A DNA stretch of 52,755 nt, taken from Gammaproteobacteria bacterium (GTDB taxonomy: Bacteria > Pseudomonadota > Gammaproteobacteria > Steroidobacterales > Woeseiaceae). Each line of letters begins with the position of its first letter. Position 1 is the stretch's first letter. The notes under the pieces were generated by a model. The model was not told the origin of the DNA and did no database searches. It saw nothing but the letters and a program-made list of their open reading frames with translations. The DNA lies in contig JAOUHU010000015.1 in NCBI GenBank assembly GCA_029884455.1, positions 1-52,755 on the forward strand. Direction: 5' to 3'. A program made the translations under genes and the position numbers. Shown here one piece after another: positions 26,282 through 34,774 of the stretch.

Positions 26282-28810
26282 ATGAGGCTGGTAATAACGA
26301 TTCTGCTTACGCTGTTGCTGGCGGTACCCGCCATCGCCGAACGCGAACCGGTACTGAAGCAGATCAGGGTGCCTCACAACTATTACTTTCGCGAGATGTA
26401 CCTGCCGCAGGTTTCTTCCGGCCCGCAAAGCCCGGCCTGGTCGCCCGACGGACAATCGCTCGTGTATGCCATGCAAGGCAGCCTCTGGCAGCAGTCCCCC
26501 GATTCCGATGTCGCGGTGCAACTGACTGCGGGCCCCGGCTACGATCACCAGCCCGACTGGTCGCCCGATGGCAGGAGCATTGTCTTTACGCGCTATGTTG
26601 CCGATGCGATGGAGTTGCAGCTGCTCGACGTCGCCAGCGGCGAGGTACGCGCGCTGACCTCCGGGGGCGATGTCAATCTCGAGCCGCGCTGGTCGCCGGA
26701 CGGGTCGCAGCTCGCTTTCGTATCAACAACGGGCACCGGGCGTTTTCACGTCTTCGTCGGCCGTTTTAATGGTGATCGCTTGCAGGCCGAACCGCTGCTT
26801 GCCGAGCGCCAAAGTTCGGTAGAGCGTTATTACTACAGCAGCTTTGACCACGAGATCAGTCCCAGCTGGTCTGCCGACGGGCGCGAATTGCTGCTGGTAA
26901 CGAATCCGGAGACACCTTACGGCAGCGGCGAAATCTGGCGCTACCGAGTGGACGGTTCCGCTCCGCCCGCACTCGTACAGAAAGAGGAAACCAGCTGGCG
27001 GGCGCGGCCGCACACTGCCCCGGACGGGCAGCGCGTTGTGTATGCCTCGTACCTGGGCCGACAATGGCATCAGCTCTGGGTGAAGTCGATTGCCGGTCGC
27101 GGCGAACCGTTCCCGTTGACCTATGGCGACTACGATGCCTCGGCGCCGCGCTGGTCACCGGACGGCAAGCGTATCGCTTACGTGGTCAACGAATTCGGCA
27201 ACACTTCACTACGCACTCTCGAGCTGATCGGCGGCAAACAGACGGATCTCAACATCACCACACGCCGGTATTTACAGCCCGGCGGCACACTGCGGCTGGT
27301 CGTCAGGAATGGCGACGGATCCGATGCAAGCTATCGCGCATCGGTGCTCGGCGCCGATGGCCGCGCGTATGCTCCGCACGACCGCTGGTTGCATGCGGAC
27401 GACCAGTTCGATCGGACGCAACGCAAGGAGGAAGCGCGTTACTTTCACGCCACAGGCGAAGTGCAGATCGAGCTTCCGGCAGGTGATGCGAGCATCATCG
27501 TCTGGCGCGGCATGGAGGCGGCTATCGAACGCCATAACGTCGAGATCGAAGCAGAGGATACGGCCGATCTCGAGCTGGCAATGCAGTCACTCGAGCTGCC
27601 CTCGACCTGGTCCGAGTGGTACAGCGGCGATGTCCACGTGCACATGAACTACGGCGGCAACTATCGCAATACGCCGGCAAACCTGGTTGCCCAGGCGGAA
27701 GCCGAAGATCTGGACATGGTTTTCAACCTGGTTGTGAACAAGGAGCAACGGGTACCGGACATCGAGTATTTCTCGGCCGAGGCTGACGCCGCATCGAACC
27801 GGCAAGTCGTTGTGCAGCATTCCCAGGAATTTCATACCAGTTACTGGGGACATCTCGGCTTGCTTGGCCTTGGCGAGCATTTATTAATGCCGGACTACTC
27901 GGCTTACCCGTATACCGCAGCCGCGAGTATTTACCCGGACAATGCACTCGTGGCAGACATGGCACGCGAGCAAGGTGCGATCGTTGGCTACGTGCACCCG
28001 TTTGATCCTCCGCCACCAGATCCTGCCACCGACGCGCGACTGACCAATGCCCTGCCGATCGACGCTGCGCTCGGCAAGATCGACTACTACGAGGTGCTGG
28101 GCTTTGCCGATCACCGCACTTCGGCTGAGGTCTGGTATCGCCTGCTCAACTGCGGGTTTCGCATCAGTGCCGCGGGCGGCACCGACGCCATGGCCAACTA
28201 TGCCTCGTTACGCGGCCCGGTTGGCATGAATCGAACCTATGTGCGGGTGCGGAACTGGCCCGATGAAGCGGACGCAAGGCGCGACAAGTGGATCCAGCGC
28301 CTCAAGGATGGCAAGAGCTTTGCAACGAATGGCCCACTTATCGGCCTCACCGTGAACGGCGAGGGCCCGGGCGCCGTGCTCGAATTTGATGCACCACCAC
28401 GCATCGACTATGGCGGCTTTTTGCGCTCCATCGTAGCCATCGATGAACTCGAGATCGTGTTCAACGGCAAGGTCATTCGGCGCATCGAGCTCGATCGCGA
28501 ATCAACGTCGGCGACCTTTAGCGGCGAAATGGGCATAGCTGAAAGCGGTTGGCTGGTGCTGCGCGCATCCGGCCGCGGTCCACGCCGGGAGATCCTTGAC
28601 CAGTACCCGTACGCGACCACCAGCCCAATCTACATTAACATCGCCGGCAAGAGCCCACGGTCTGCGGCCGACGCTGAGTATTTCCTGGCCTGGATTGCCC
28701 GGGTTCGTGATGCGGCCGTTGCACACGACAGTTATAACTCGGCTGACGAGAAGCAGCAGGTGCTGCAGAACATCGATGCTGCGGTTGCGGTGTTCGAGAA
28801 AATGCGCTGA
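26282..28810 (+). CDS. TolB-propeller plus CehA/McbA (PHP-type) metallohydrolase
   Basis: Exported protein of 842 residues. A signal peptide (RLVITILLTLLLAVPAIAER) is followed by a TolB-like beta-propeller whose repeats carry WSPDG motifs (PAWSPDGQSLVY, PDWSPDGRSIVF, PRWSPDGSQLAF, PRWSPDGKRIAY), covering about residues 45-320. The second half is a CehA/McbA-type hydrolase with the metal motif GDVHVHMNYGG, HSQEFHTSYWGHLGLLG, GYVHPF and a late SAAGGTDAM. The family includes phosphoesterases and carbaryl hydrolase-like enzymes; the substrate here is unknown. The start ATG 26282 has AAGGAGAG 7 bases upstream. It stands alone, divergent from the BKACE operon, with no clear terminator. Confidence 0.85.
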   Translation: MRLVITILLTLLLAVPAIAEREPVLKQIRVPHNYYFREMYLPQVSSGPQSPAWSPDGQSLVYAMQGSLWQQSPDSDVAVQLTAGPGYDHQPDWSPDGRSIVFTRYVADAMELQLLDVASGEVRALTSGGDVNLEPRWSPDGSQLAFVSTTGTGRFHVFVGRFNGDRLQAEPLLAERQSSVERYYYSSFDHEISPSWSADGRELLLVTNPETPYGSGEIWRYRVDGSAPPALVQKEETSWRARPHTAPDGQRVVYASYLGRQWHQLWVKSIAGRGEPFPLTYGDYDASAPRWSPDGKRIAYVVNEFGNTSLRTLELIGGKQTDLNITTRRYLQPGGTLRLVVRNGDGSDASYRASVLGADGRAYAPHDRWLHADDQFDRTQRKEEARYFHATGEVQIELPAGDASIIVWRGMEAAIERHNVEIEAEDTADLELAMQSLELPSTWSEWYSGDVHVHMNYGGNYRNTPANLVAQAEAEDLDMVFNLVVNKEQRVPDIEYFSAEADAASNRQVVVQHSQEFHTSYWGHLGLLGLGEHLLMPDYSAYPYTAAASIYPDNALVADMAREQGAIVGYVHPFDPPPPDPATDARLTNALPIDAALGKIDYYEVLGFADHRTSAEVWYRLLNCGFRISAAGGTDAMANYASLRGPVGMNRTYVRVRNWPDEADARRDKWIQRLKDGKSFATNGPLIGLTVNGEGPGAVLEFDAPPRIDYGGFLRSIVAIDELEIVFNGKVIRRIELDRESTSATFSGEMGIAESGWLVLRASGRGPRREILDQYPYATTSPIYINIAGKSPRSAADAEYFLAWIARVRDAAVAHDSYNSADEKQQVLQNIDAAVAVFEKMR

Positions 28811-29071
28811 GGCGGCCCGCGAAATTACCGCTACAGCGCCCAGGCAAAGGCGAGCGCGGCTGCCGCGGACCTTGAGGTCGGGGCTGACACTCTCTTCCTC
28901 AATGTCGATATTGCGATTTGATGCCAATGCCAGCTCTCGATTCGCGAACTGTGCATCAAGCAGTGCTGGCCGTTGGTCGCTTGCTGAATGACCAATGCAT
29001 TGGTGATTGATCCGTTCCAGCCCTCATCGATGTCGATCGAGTCATCGCGCACGTACTTCGTTTCCACTCAA
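28811..29071. other. Non-coding stretch after the CehA-like gene
   Basis: About 260 bases without a convincing gene. A 78-codon minus-strand frame (28831-29067, GTG start) has no ribosome site, no recognisable family, and begins 5 bases beyond the terminator of the regulator remnant, so it is unlikely to be expressed. Overlapping plus-strand frames are no better. It may be decayed sequence associated with the lost regulator locus to its right. Confidence 0.5.
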
Positions 29072-29096
29072 TAAAAACCGACGGGATCTGTTCCCG
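29072..29096 (-). terminator. Rho-independent terminator of the regulator remnant
   Basis: On the minus strand a stem CGGGA/TCCCG with loop ACAGA is followed by TCGGTTTTTAT. It lies 14 bases after the TAG at 29110, where the PhoB-like remnant ends, so it marks the original end of that transcription unit. The stem is short (5 bp) and moderate in strength. Confidence 0.6.
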
Positions 29097-29109
29097 ATGC
29101 CGTGGCAAT

Positions 29110-29288
29110 CTACTGGATATATTTCGCATAGGAATACGGCTCCAGCAGGTTCCGCAGCCGCCTGATATGCACATCGACCGTGCGCGGGCCGACGATCGCA
29201 TCGGCACCCCAAACATGCGCCAGCAGCTGACTATTTGTTGCTGTGCCGCCGGATCGGCGTCGACGACCAGGATTGAGGCCAATGTCAT
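29110..29288 (-). pseudogene. PhoB-like response regulator with large internal deletion
   Basis: The reading frame from ATG 29288 gives the start of a receiver domain, MTLASILVVDADPAAQQQ. It then runs directly, one frame shifted, into the end of an OmpR/PhoB winged helix: NSQLLAHVWGADAIVGPRTV followed by DVHIRRLRNLLEPYSYAKYIQ and a TAG. In an intact regulator about 170 residues lie between these parts, so roughly 500 bases are missing and the two ends are out of frame. The C-terminus also stops just before the usual VRGxGYR wing. The product cannot be a working regulator. Its own terminator and an operator-like array upstream are still present. No phoR or pst genes are seen nearby. Confidence 0.85.
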
Positions 29289-29333
29289 GTTTCCCACCAA
29301 GGAGATTTCTCGTCCTGCAGGAAAACACGGGCG

Positions 29334-29372
29334 GTTTACAGTCTGTTTACGTTTTTGTTGCGATCGTGTTAC
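29334..29372. promoter_or_regulatory. 11-bp-periodic operator-like array
   Basis: GTTTAC at 29334 and GTTTAC at 29345 are spaced 11 bases, with weaker units TGTTGC at 29356 and TGTTAC at 29367 in the same register. Tandem half-sites one helical turn apart are typical of PhoB/OmpR-family binding. The array lies 46-84 bases upstream of the broken regulator's start, between it and the stop of the TPR gene, as an autoregulatory site would. Binding is inferred from spacing only. Confidence 0.45.
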
Positions 29373-31024
29373 AGCGCCGCATGGCCGGTCAGCCAGGCAT
29401 ATTCCAGGCCCTGGATCGCACCGAGGTCACCGCGCCAGTTCGACGCCAGTTGCCGCCAGGTCTCCGCGGCAGCCTCATTGCCGCTCGCCTGCTGCGCCCG
29501 GAAAAGACCGAGTAAGGCCAGCGACCGGCCCGTGTTGCGCTGCAGCGAACCCTGGAAGTAAGCGACAGCGGCCTCGGGCTGGCCCAGCACGAGGTACATT
29601 TCCCCGAGCAGCTCGCCCGGTGGTTTCGGCGCATGCGGCGGGCCGTAATACATTGCACGACTGTTCTCGTCGGCAACCGCAGTCGCCAGGATCTGCAGGG
29701 CTTTCTCCGTGTCGCCTTCGCGAAATGCCAGTAAGGCCTGCATCTCGCGCAGCATAATGGTTGCCAGCAGGTAGCTGTCAGCCGAGACGCCATTGGCGCT
29801 CTCATGCAGACCTTCCGCAACGCTCATTACGACCGCAGCGGCGACTTCGCCGCCAAGCAGCTGTATTTCCGCGCGCAGTCCATCGAGCTCGCTGGCCGCA
29901 GCACTCTGAAATGCCGAAGCAAAGCATTCGGTTGCAATATCGAGCAGCGACAACCCCGCGGTATCGGTGCGCGCCAGTACCGGTTCGGCCAGTGCATCGT
30001 CGACGGCATAGCTCGCGCGCATCATCGCGTTGTGCGACCGATTGAAATCAGCCGGCAAGGCGAGCACGTCATCGCGCATCATCTGCAAAGTCGCGCGCGC
30101 CTCCGCATACCGGCCCTGCTGCAGCAGCGCATACTCGAGCCAGTGCAATGCATGCTTGCTGCGACCGGCCGGATCGCGTCCTGTCCGCAGCAGGCTTTGC
30201 TCGGATACCCGCACCGCATTTGCATTCGCAACCACCACCTCGTCCCACATCCCGAGCGAGGTATAAATATGCGACACCATGTGCTGTGCGTGCGAGGCCG
30301 ATGGCGCTATCTTCGAGTACTCGCGCGCCGCGCGCAGCCCCAGCGGCGCATGCACCTGGTCGTCATAGCTGTGAATCAGGTAGTGCGCGGCGCCTGGATG
30401 CTGCGGCTGCCGGGCGAATACCTCCTCGGCAACTGCCGCTGCGCGCATGTACGTGCGGAAGTCGCGCTCGTACACCGAGCCGAGAATCGACAGCGCGTAA
30501 AATGCCGCTGCCTCGAGGTCATCGGCATAGTCCGCGTGCATTTTCTGCATCGCGTTCATGTAGGCGACGTCGCGTGACTGCTTGTCGCCTTCGCCGAACA
30601 GCACCAATACTGCGTCGAGGTAACGCTGTTCGCGCTCACTTGCACGACGCTCTCCAGGTGGCGCCAGTTTTGCCAGTGCCGCGAGCGCTGCGTCCCGGTC
30701 CTGGTATTCCCAGAGCGGGTGATTGTGCGTCATCGCCTCACCCCAGATGGCCATGACAAAGCCTGCATCGATCGCCTGCGCCTCAATGAATGCATCGCGT
30801 GCGTCGGTGAATTCGAAACTGTGCAGCAGCTTCACGCCGCGCTCGAAGGCGTCCTGCGCCGCGGGCGCACCCGAGGTCGGGAAATCCAGCACACCGAGGA
30901 TCAGCGGTACGGCGTGTTCACCATGAGCATTATGATCCTGGCCCTGCGCGGGAACCATCAGCGCAATACTGACAGCAAGCAGTGCGAACGCGAGCGTGCG
31001 AGCCGTTGCGATGCGCGCGATCAT
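29369..31024 (-). CDS. Exported TPR-repeat protein
   Basis: The protein has 551 residues. It has a signal peptide (ATARTLAFALLAVSIALMVP, cut near AQGQDH), a His-rich start of the mature chain (HNAHGEH), then helical TPR-like repeats across the chain: RGVKLLHSFEFTDARDAFIE, AHYLIHSYDDQVHAPLGLRA, YALLQQGRYAEARATL, AVAYFQGSLQRNTGRSLALL. Conserved His in GAAHYLIHSYDD and SHAQHMVSHIYTSLG recur in this family and may bind metal. No known catalytic fold is recognised. Start ATG 31024 overlaps the upstream TolB-like/TPR gene by ATGA, so the two are translationally coupled and probably act together. Confidence 0.82.
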   Translation of the reverse strand: MIARIATARTLAFALLAVSIALMVPAQGQDHNAHGEHAVPLILGVLDFPTSGAPAAQDAFERGVKLLHSFEFTDARDAFIEAQAIDAGFVMAIWGEAMTHNHPLWEYQDRDAALAALAKLAPPGERRASEREQRYLDAVLVLFGEGDKQSRDVAYMNAMQKMHADYADDLEAAAFYALSILGSVYERDFRTYMRAAAVAEEVFARQPQHPGAAHYLIHSYDDQVHAPLGLRAAREYSKIAPSASHAQHMVSHIYTSLGMWDEVVVANANAVRVSEQSLLRTGRDPAGRSKHALHWLEYALLQQGRYAEARATLQMMRDDVLALPADFNRSHNAMMRASYAVDDALAEPVLARTDTAGLSLLDIATECFASAFQSAAASELDGLRAEIQLLGGEVAAAVVMSVAEGLHESANGVSADSYLLATIMLREMQALLAFREGDTEKALQILATAVADENSRAMYYGPPHAPKPPGELLGEMYLVLGQPEAAVAYFQGSLQRNTGRSLALLGLFRAQQASGNEAAAETWRQLASNWRGDLGAIQGLEYAWLTGHAAL

Positions 31025-33159
31025 TCCTGGACAGTGTAGTCGGCATTGAACGACGCCAGGCCGACGACCGCGCGATCACGATTGAGTGTGGCGAGCATTT
31101 GCGTTTCGATAGCTCCGAGCCGCGGATCGCCTTCGAGCACTGCCAGCGCGGGAAGGACCTCGGTCAGCTTGCCCACCGGATTCCAGCCATTGTCCACCGC
31201 CTGTTGCAGGTAGCGGAAAGCCTCGTCCTTGTCCCCGAGCATGGCATGATGCACCGCCATGTTGCCCCAGAAGACGAAGTTATTGACGCCCTGCTCGATC
31301 ATGCGTTTCATCCAGCGATCGACCAGCATCAGCGCCTCCTCGGCGCGCACACCGTTGCCGGTGCGCGCGTAGGCCAGCGAGGTGTCGGCCATGAGGCTGT
31401 AACCCAGTATGTCGCCAGGGTGCTCGGTTCCCATCGCCGTCACGCTGGGCCAGCGCTCCTCGAGAAAATTCACGAGGTCCTGGTCGCGGCCGTCGCGCAC
31501 CAGCAAGCCAAACAACACCTCCGGGTCGCCAGCGCTCGCCTGTTCATAGGCCATCGCGAAGGCCTCGTCCTTGCGGCCGAGGTTATAGAGTGCCTCCGGC
31601 TGGAAGTAGGTCGAACCTTCCACCGCGGCGCGCTCGAACTGCGCGGTGCGCAGCAGGCCGACGCTGAGGAAAATCTTGGCGACGCCGCTCATTTCGCCGG
31701 ACTCGCGACGCTGTTCCATTTTCTGCAGGCCCTCGCCGCCGCGCCCCGAGTAAATCAGGCTCACCGCCTCGGCCATCAGCAGGTCGGGATTGTCGGGGTC
31801 GAACTTCTGCATACGTTCCAGCAGGGCGGTCGCCTTCTCATGCTCGCCGAAGTTATTGAAGACCATCATCGCGTTCGAGAACGCAGGCCGGTACAGCGGA
31901 TCGCGCTCGGCCATTTCTTCAATAATCTCCATGGCACCGCGCATGTCACCGGCATTGCTCAGGGCAATCTGCAGCCAGTTGCTGGCATCAATCAGGTTCG
32001 GGTTGATCTCGAGCGCTTTTACCAGCGCATCGATCGCGGCATCGGTCTCGAGCCCGTCGCGGCCGTAATAGAGGCCGAGTGCAGCCCAGCCTTCCGCTGA
32101 ATTCGGATCGAGGTTGAGCGCAAGGTCGGCGAAACGCTTGCCACGCCGGTTCGACTCATCATCGGGTATCGATCCGTATTGCTGGTCGGACAACAGCATG
32201 GTCGCGATCGCACGCTGCGCGTAGGCGGGCGCATACTCGGCGTCCAGTTGTATCGCCTGGTCGAGTTCTTGCAGCGCCGTCTCGATCTCGGTGCCGATGC
32301 GCGTATACATGCGTTGCTTGGCCCGGAGGTAGAGCGCATAGACTTCCGGGTTGGTGCGCTTCGCCTCGGCGACCACGGTATCGTCACTCAGCAACTTGCT
32401 GCGCAGCTGCTTCAGGATCTCGTTCGCGATCTCGTCCTGGATCTCGAACACGTCGGTCAGCTCGCGATCGTAGGTTTCCGACCAGAGGTGAAAACCGTTG
32501 TCGACCTGGATCAGCTGCGCCGTGATGCGAACCTGGGCACCGGCCTTGCGCACCGAGCCCTCGAGTATGTGGTTGACGCCGAGTGCCTCGCCGATACGCC
32601 GGAGATCATCGTTCTGGCCTTTGAAGGCAAACGACGAAGTTCGCCCTGCCACTTTGAGCTCCTTGACCGAGGCGAGCGAATTCAAAATCTCTTCAGTGAT
32701 GCCGTCCGAAAAAAACTCCTGCTCCGCGTCAGAACTCATGTTGACGAAGGGCAACACGGCGATCGACTTTTGCATGTCAGCTACGTTGATGCCGGTCTCT
32801 GCACCGCCGGAGGACTGGTTAACCTGGCGCTCGACGATCAGCAGCGCGACCGCTAGCGCCAGCGAACCGATGATGATGTAGTTGAGCTTCCGCGCCGTGC
32901 TGCCCGTAATCGAGGTGGCGCGATCGACTTCGGACTCTTTTTTCAGGCCGTCGGGCGTGATCTCGAAGGCCCAGGAAAAGATCAGCGCAGGCACGAGGCC
33001 GATGGCGAGAATGACGAAGATCAGTTTCGGTGCCCAGCCCGGCAACTCGAAAATTGGCGTGACGACATCGACGATCTGCAGCAGTACCCACGACGCCACG
33101 GCATAGGCGATGGCCACGCGGATGACATTACGACGCTGCAGTTCTTCTATTAATTTCAA
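31021..33159 (-). CDS. Membrane-anchored TolB-like/TPR signalling protein
   Basis: The protein has 712 residues. The N-terminus ELQRRNVIRVAIAYAVASW starts a common family module with three membrane segments (about 15-30, 42-65, 92-110) and the FSWAFEITPDGLKKE signature. A TolB-like (FlgO-type) domain follows at about 130-260, with SIAVLPFVNMSSDAEQEFFS, GRTSSFAFKG and VRITAQLIQVDNGFHLWSET. TPR repeats then run to the end. Relatives are often fused to adenylate cyclase or winged-helix domains; neither is present here. The TTG start at 33159 is accepted because the protein then begins exactly as family members do and AGGT lies upstream. It is the first gene of the pair with the exported TPR protein. 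Confidence 0.87.
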   Translation of the reverse strand: MKLIEELQRRNVIRVAIAYAVASWVLLQIVDVVTPIFELPGWAPKLIFVILAIGLVPALIFSWAFEITPDGLKKESEVDRATSITGSTARKLNYIIIGSLALAVALLIVERQVNQSSGGAETGINVADMQKSIAVLPFVNMSSDAEQEFFSDGITEEILNSLASVKELKVAGRTSSFAFKGQNDDLRRIGEALGVNHILEGSVRKAGAQVRITAQLIQVDNGFHLWSETYDRELTDVFEIQDEIANEILKQLRSKLLSDDTVVAEAKRTNPEVYALYLRAKQRMYTRIGTEIETALQELDQAIQLDAEYAPAYAQRAIATMLLSDQQYGSIPDDESNRRGKRFADLALNLDPNSAEGWAALGLYYGRDGLETDAAIDALVKALEINPNLIDASNWLQIALSNAGDMRGAMEIIEEMAERDPLYRPAFSNAMMVFNNFGEHEKATALLERMQKFDPDNPDLLMAEAVSLIYSGRGGEGLQKMEQRRESGEMSGVAKIFLSVGLLRTAQFERAAVEGSTYFQPEALYNLGRKDEAFAMAYEQASAGDPEVLFGLLVRDGRDQDLVNFLEERWPSVTAMGTEHPGDILGYSLMADTSLAYARTGNGVRAEEALMLVDRWMKRMIEQGVNNFVFWGNMAVHHAMLGDKDEAFRYLQQAVDNGWNPVGKLTEVLPALAVLEGDPRLGAIETQMLATLNRDRAVVGLASFNADYTVQE

Positions 33160-33212
33160 AGGGCTACCTGTTGTTTTTGTGAAGGCCCGGGCCGCCGCAA
33201 TGATAGCAATTC

Positions 33213-33226
33213 TTACCGCTCGGTAA
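33213..33226. promoter_or_regulatory. Palindromic site in the promoter region of the TolB-like/TPR gene
   Basis: TTACCGCTCGGTAA is a perfect palindrome of 6-bp arms with a 2-base centre, in the 73-base gap between glgA and the TolB-like/TPR gene. On the minus strand TATCAT, a possible -10 box, follows 15 bases after TTACCG, so the palindrome would cover a -35 element. No T-run follows, so it is not a terminator. The regulator is unknown. Confidence 0.35.
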
Positions 33227-33232
33227 TGGAAT

Positions 33233-34732
33233 TTATTCCAGCTGTCGGCGAAACAGCGCCTCGTACAGAGCGCCCTGGCTGGCCCAGGAAAAATCCTCGG
33301 CCATGCCGTTCAGCATGATTTGACGAAATACCGGCGCATTGCTGTACAGGTCCAGCGCCGTACGCAGCGCCCAGCGCAGACCGCTGTCGTCGTAGTGCTC
33401 GAACACGATGCCGGTACCGCTTGCCGACTGCGCATCGACGGCCTGCACTGAATCGGCGAGACCGCCAGTCTTGCGCACGATCGGCACGGTGCCGTACTTG
33501 AGGCTGTACATCTGGTTGAGTCCGCAGGGTTCGTAACGGGACGGCATCAGAAACAGGTCGGCGCCGGCCTCGATCTGGTGAGCCAGCTCGTTGTTGTAGC
33601 CCTTGCTGAAATGAACGCGATCGGGGAAGACTTCCTGCAAGCGCGAAAAAAGTCGCTCGTAGCGGCTTTCGCCGCTGCCGAGCACCGCCAGCGAAAAATC
33701 GCGCTCCAGCATGAGACCCGGCAGGACGTTTGCCACCAGTTCGAAACCCTTCTGCCCGACCAGGCGACTGACAATCCCGACCAGCGGTTGCTCGCCGCCC
33801 GCAGTGAGTTCCAGTGCTTTCATCAAGGCCCGCTTGCAGGTCCGTTTGCCGCTGAGGTCATCGGCCGTGTAATTGGCCGCGATCAATGCATCGGTCGCCG
33901 GATTCCACTCGGCGTAATCGACGCCATTCAGAATGCCAATGACCGAATCGGCACGCTGCCGCAGCAGCCCGTCCAGCCCCGCGCCATATTCAGGACCCTG
34001 GATCTCCTGCGCATAGGTCGGGCTCACCGTGGTAATCAGATCCGCATGCAGCAGGCCGGTTTTCAGAAAATTGATCTGCCCGGCCTTGAGGTCGTCCTGG
34101 TGCAAAAGCCCTGCGGCGCCGCCCAGGCCGAGCTCGTCCAGGATGCCGGCGCCGAATACTCCCTGGTAGCCGATATTGTGAATGGTCATGACGCTGCGCG
34201 CTTTGCGGAACAGTGCATCACTGCCGTAGCGGGCGCGCAGATACAGTGGAATCAGCGCCGTATGCCAGTCGTGGCAATGCACGATGTCGGGTGCAAAGTG
34301 CATCTGCCGGCACATTTCCAGGGCCGCTCGCGATAACAGGATAAAACGCAGGTGTTCGTCGGCATCCTCAGTGTAAATGCTGTCCCGCCCGTACAACTCC
34401 GGGCAGCGCAGCAGCAAGACCGGCAGGCTCGTGCCGGGCAGAATCGTCGTATCGATTGCATAGCGGATCTCGCGCGTACCGGCGCGCAGCACCAGATCCT
34501 GCAACTGCCTCACCTTGTGGATCTTGAGATCCTGCCTCTCAAGCATGGCATAGCGCGGCATCAACAGGCGCACATCATGTCCGGCATCGTGCAACCAGGC
34601 AGGCAAAGCCGACGCGACATCGGCCAGGCCACCGGTCTTGGCGAGCGGTGCGACCTCCGCACTCGCGAGCACGATGTTCAATTTTTTTGCAGCTGCCAAG
34701 CAGGTTCCGCTGTCGTTGTAAGGGCGCGCCAT
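33233..34732 (-). CDS. glgA: Glycogen (starch) synthase, GT5 family
   Basis: ADP-glucose-dependent alpha-1,4-glucan synthase of 499 residues (E. coli GlgA is 477). The ADP-glucose-binding KTGGLADV is near the N-terminus in ASAEVAPLAKTGGLADVASA. Others are VHCHDWHTALIPLY, SVMTIHNIGYQGVF, TTVSPTYAQEI and GVDYAEWNPATD. In the C-terminal Rossmann domain are GIVSRLVGQKG, PSRYEPCGLNQMYSLKYGT and the second GTP-like VRKTGGLADSV. ATG 34732 adds about 24 residues before the conserved start, so a TTG closer to LNIVLAS is possible. No glgB, glgC or glgP lies nearby, so it is a solitary glycogen gene here. It is divergent from the YdbH-like gene. Confidence 0.95.
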   Translation of the reverse strand: MARPYNDSGTCLAAAKKLNIVLASAEVAPLAKTGGLADVASALPAWLHDAGHDVRLLMPRYAMLERQDLKIHKVRQLQDLVLRAGTREIRYAIDTTILPGTSLPVLLLRCPELYGRDSIYTEDADEHLRFILLSRAALEMCRQMHFAPDIVHCHDWHTALIPLYLRARYGSDALFRKARSVMTIHNIGYQGVFGAGILDELGLGGAAGLLHQDDLKAGQINFLKTGLLHADLITTVSPTYAQEIQGPEYGAGLDGLLRQRADSVIGILNGVDYAEWNPATDALIAANYTADDLSGKRTCKRALMKALELTAGGEQPLVGIVSRLVGQKGFELVANVLPGLMLERDFSLAVLGSGESRYERLFSRLQEVFPDRVHFSKGYNNELAHQIEAGADLFLMPSRYEPCGLNQMYSLKYGTVPIVRKTGGLADSVQAVDAQSASGTGIVFEHYDDSGLRWALRTALDLYSNAPVFRQIMLNGMAEDFSWASQGALYEALFRRQLE

Positions 34733-34774
34733 TCTAACTCGCCGGCGCATGATTGCGCTGCTACAGTGCCAGGC

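Noticed and set aside
28831..29067. 78-codon minus-strand frame starting at GTG
   Set aside because: No ribosome site, no family, and it begins just past the T-run of the regulator remnant's terminator.
34352..34774. 140-codon N-terminal extension of the YdbH-like gene
   Set aside because: It is antisense to glgA; a signal peptide begins at the GTG codons 34766/34775.
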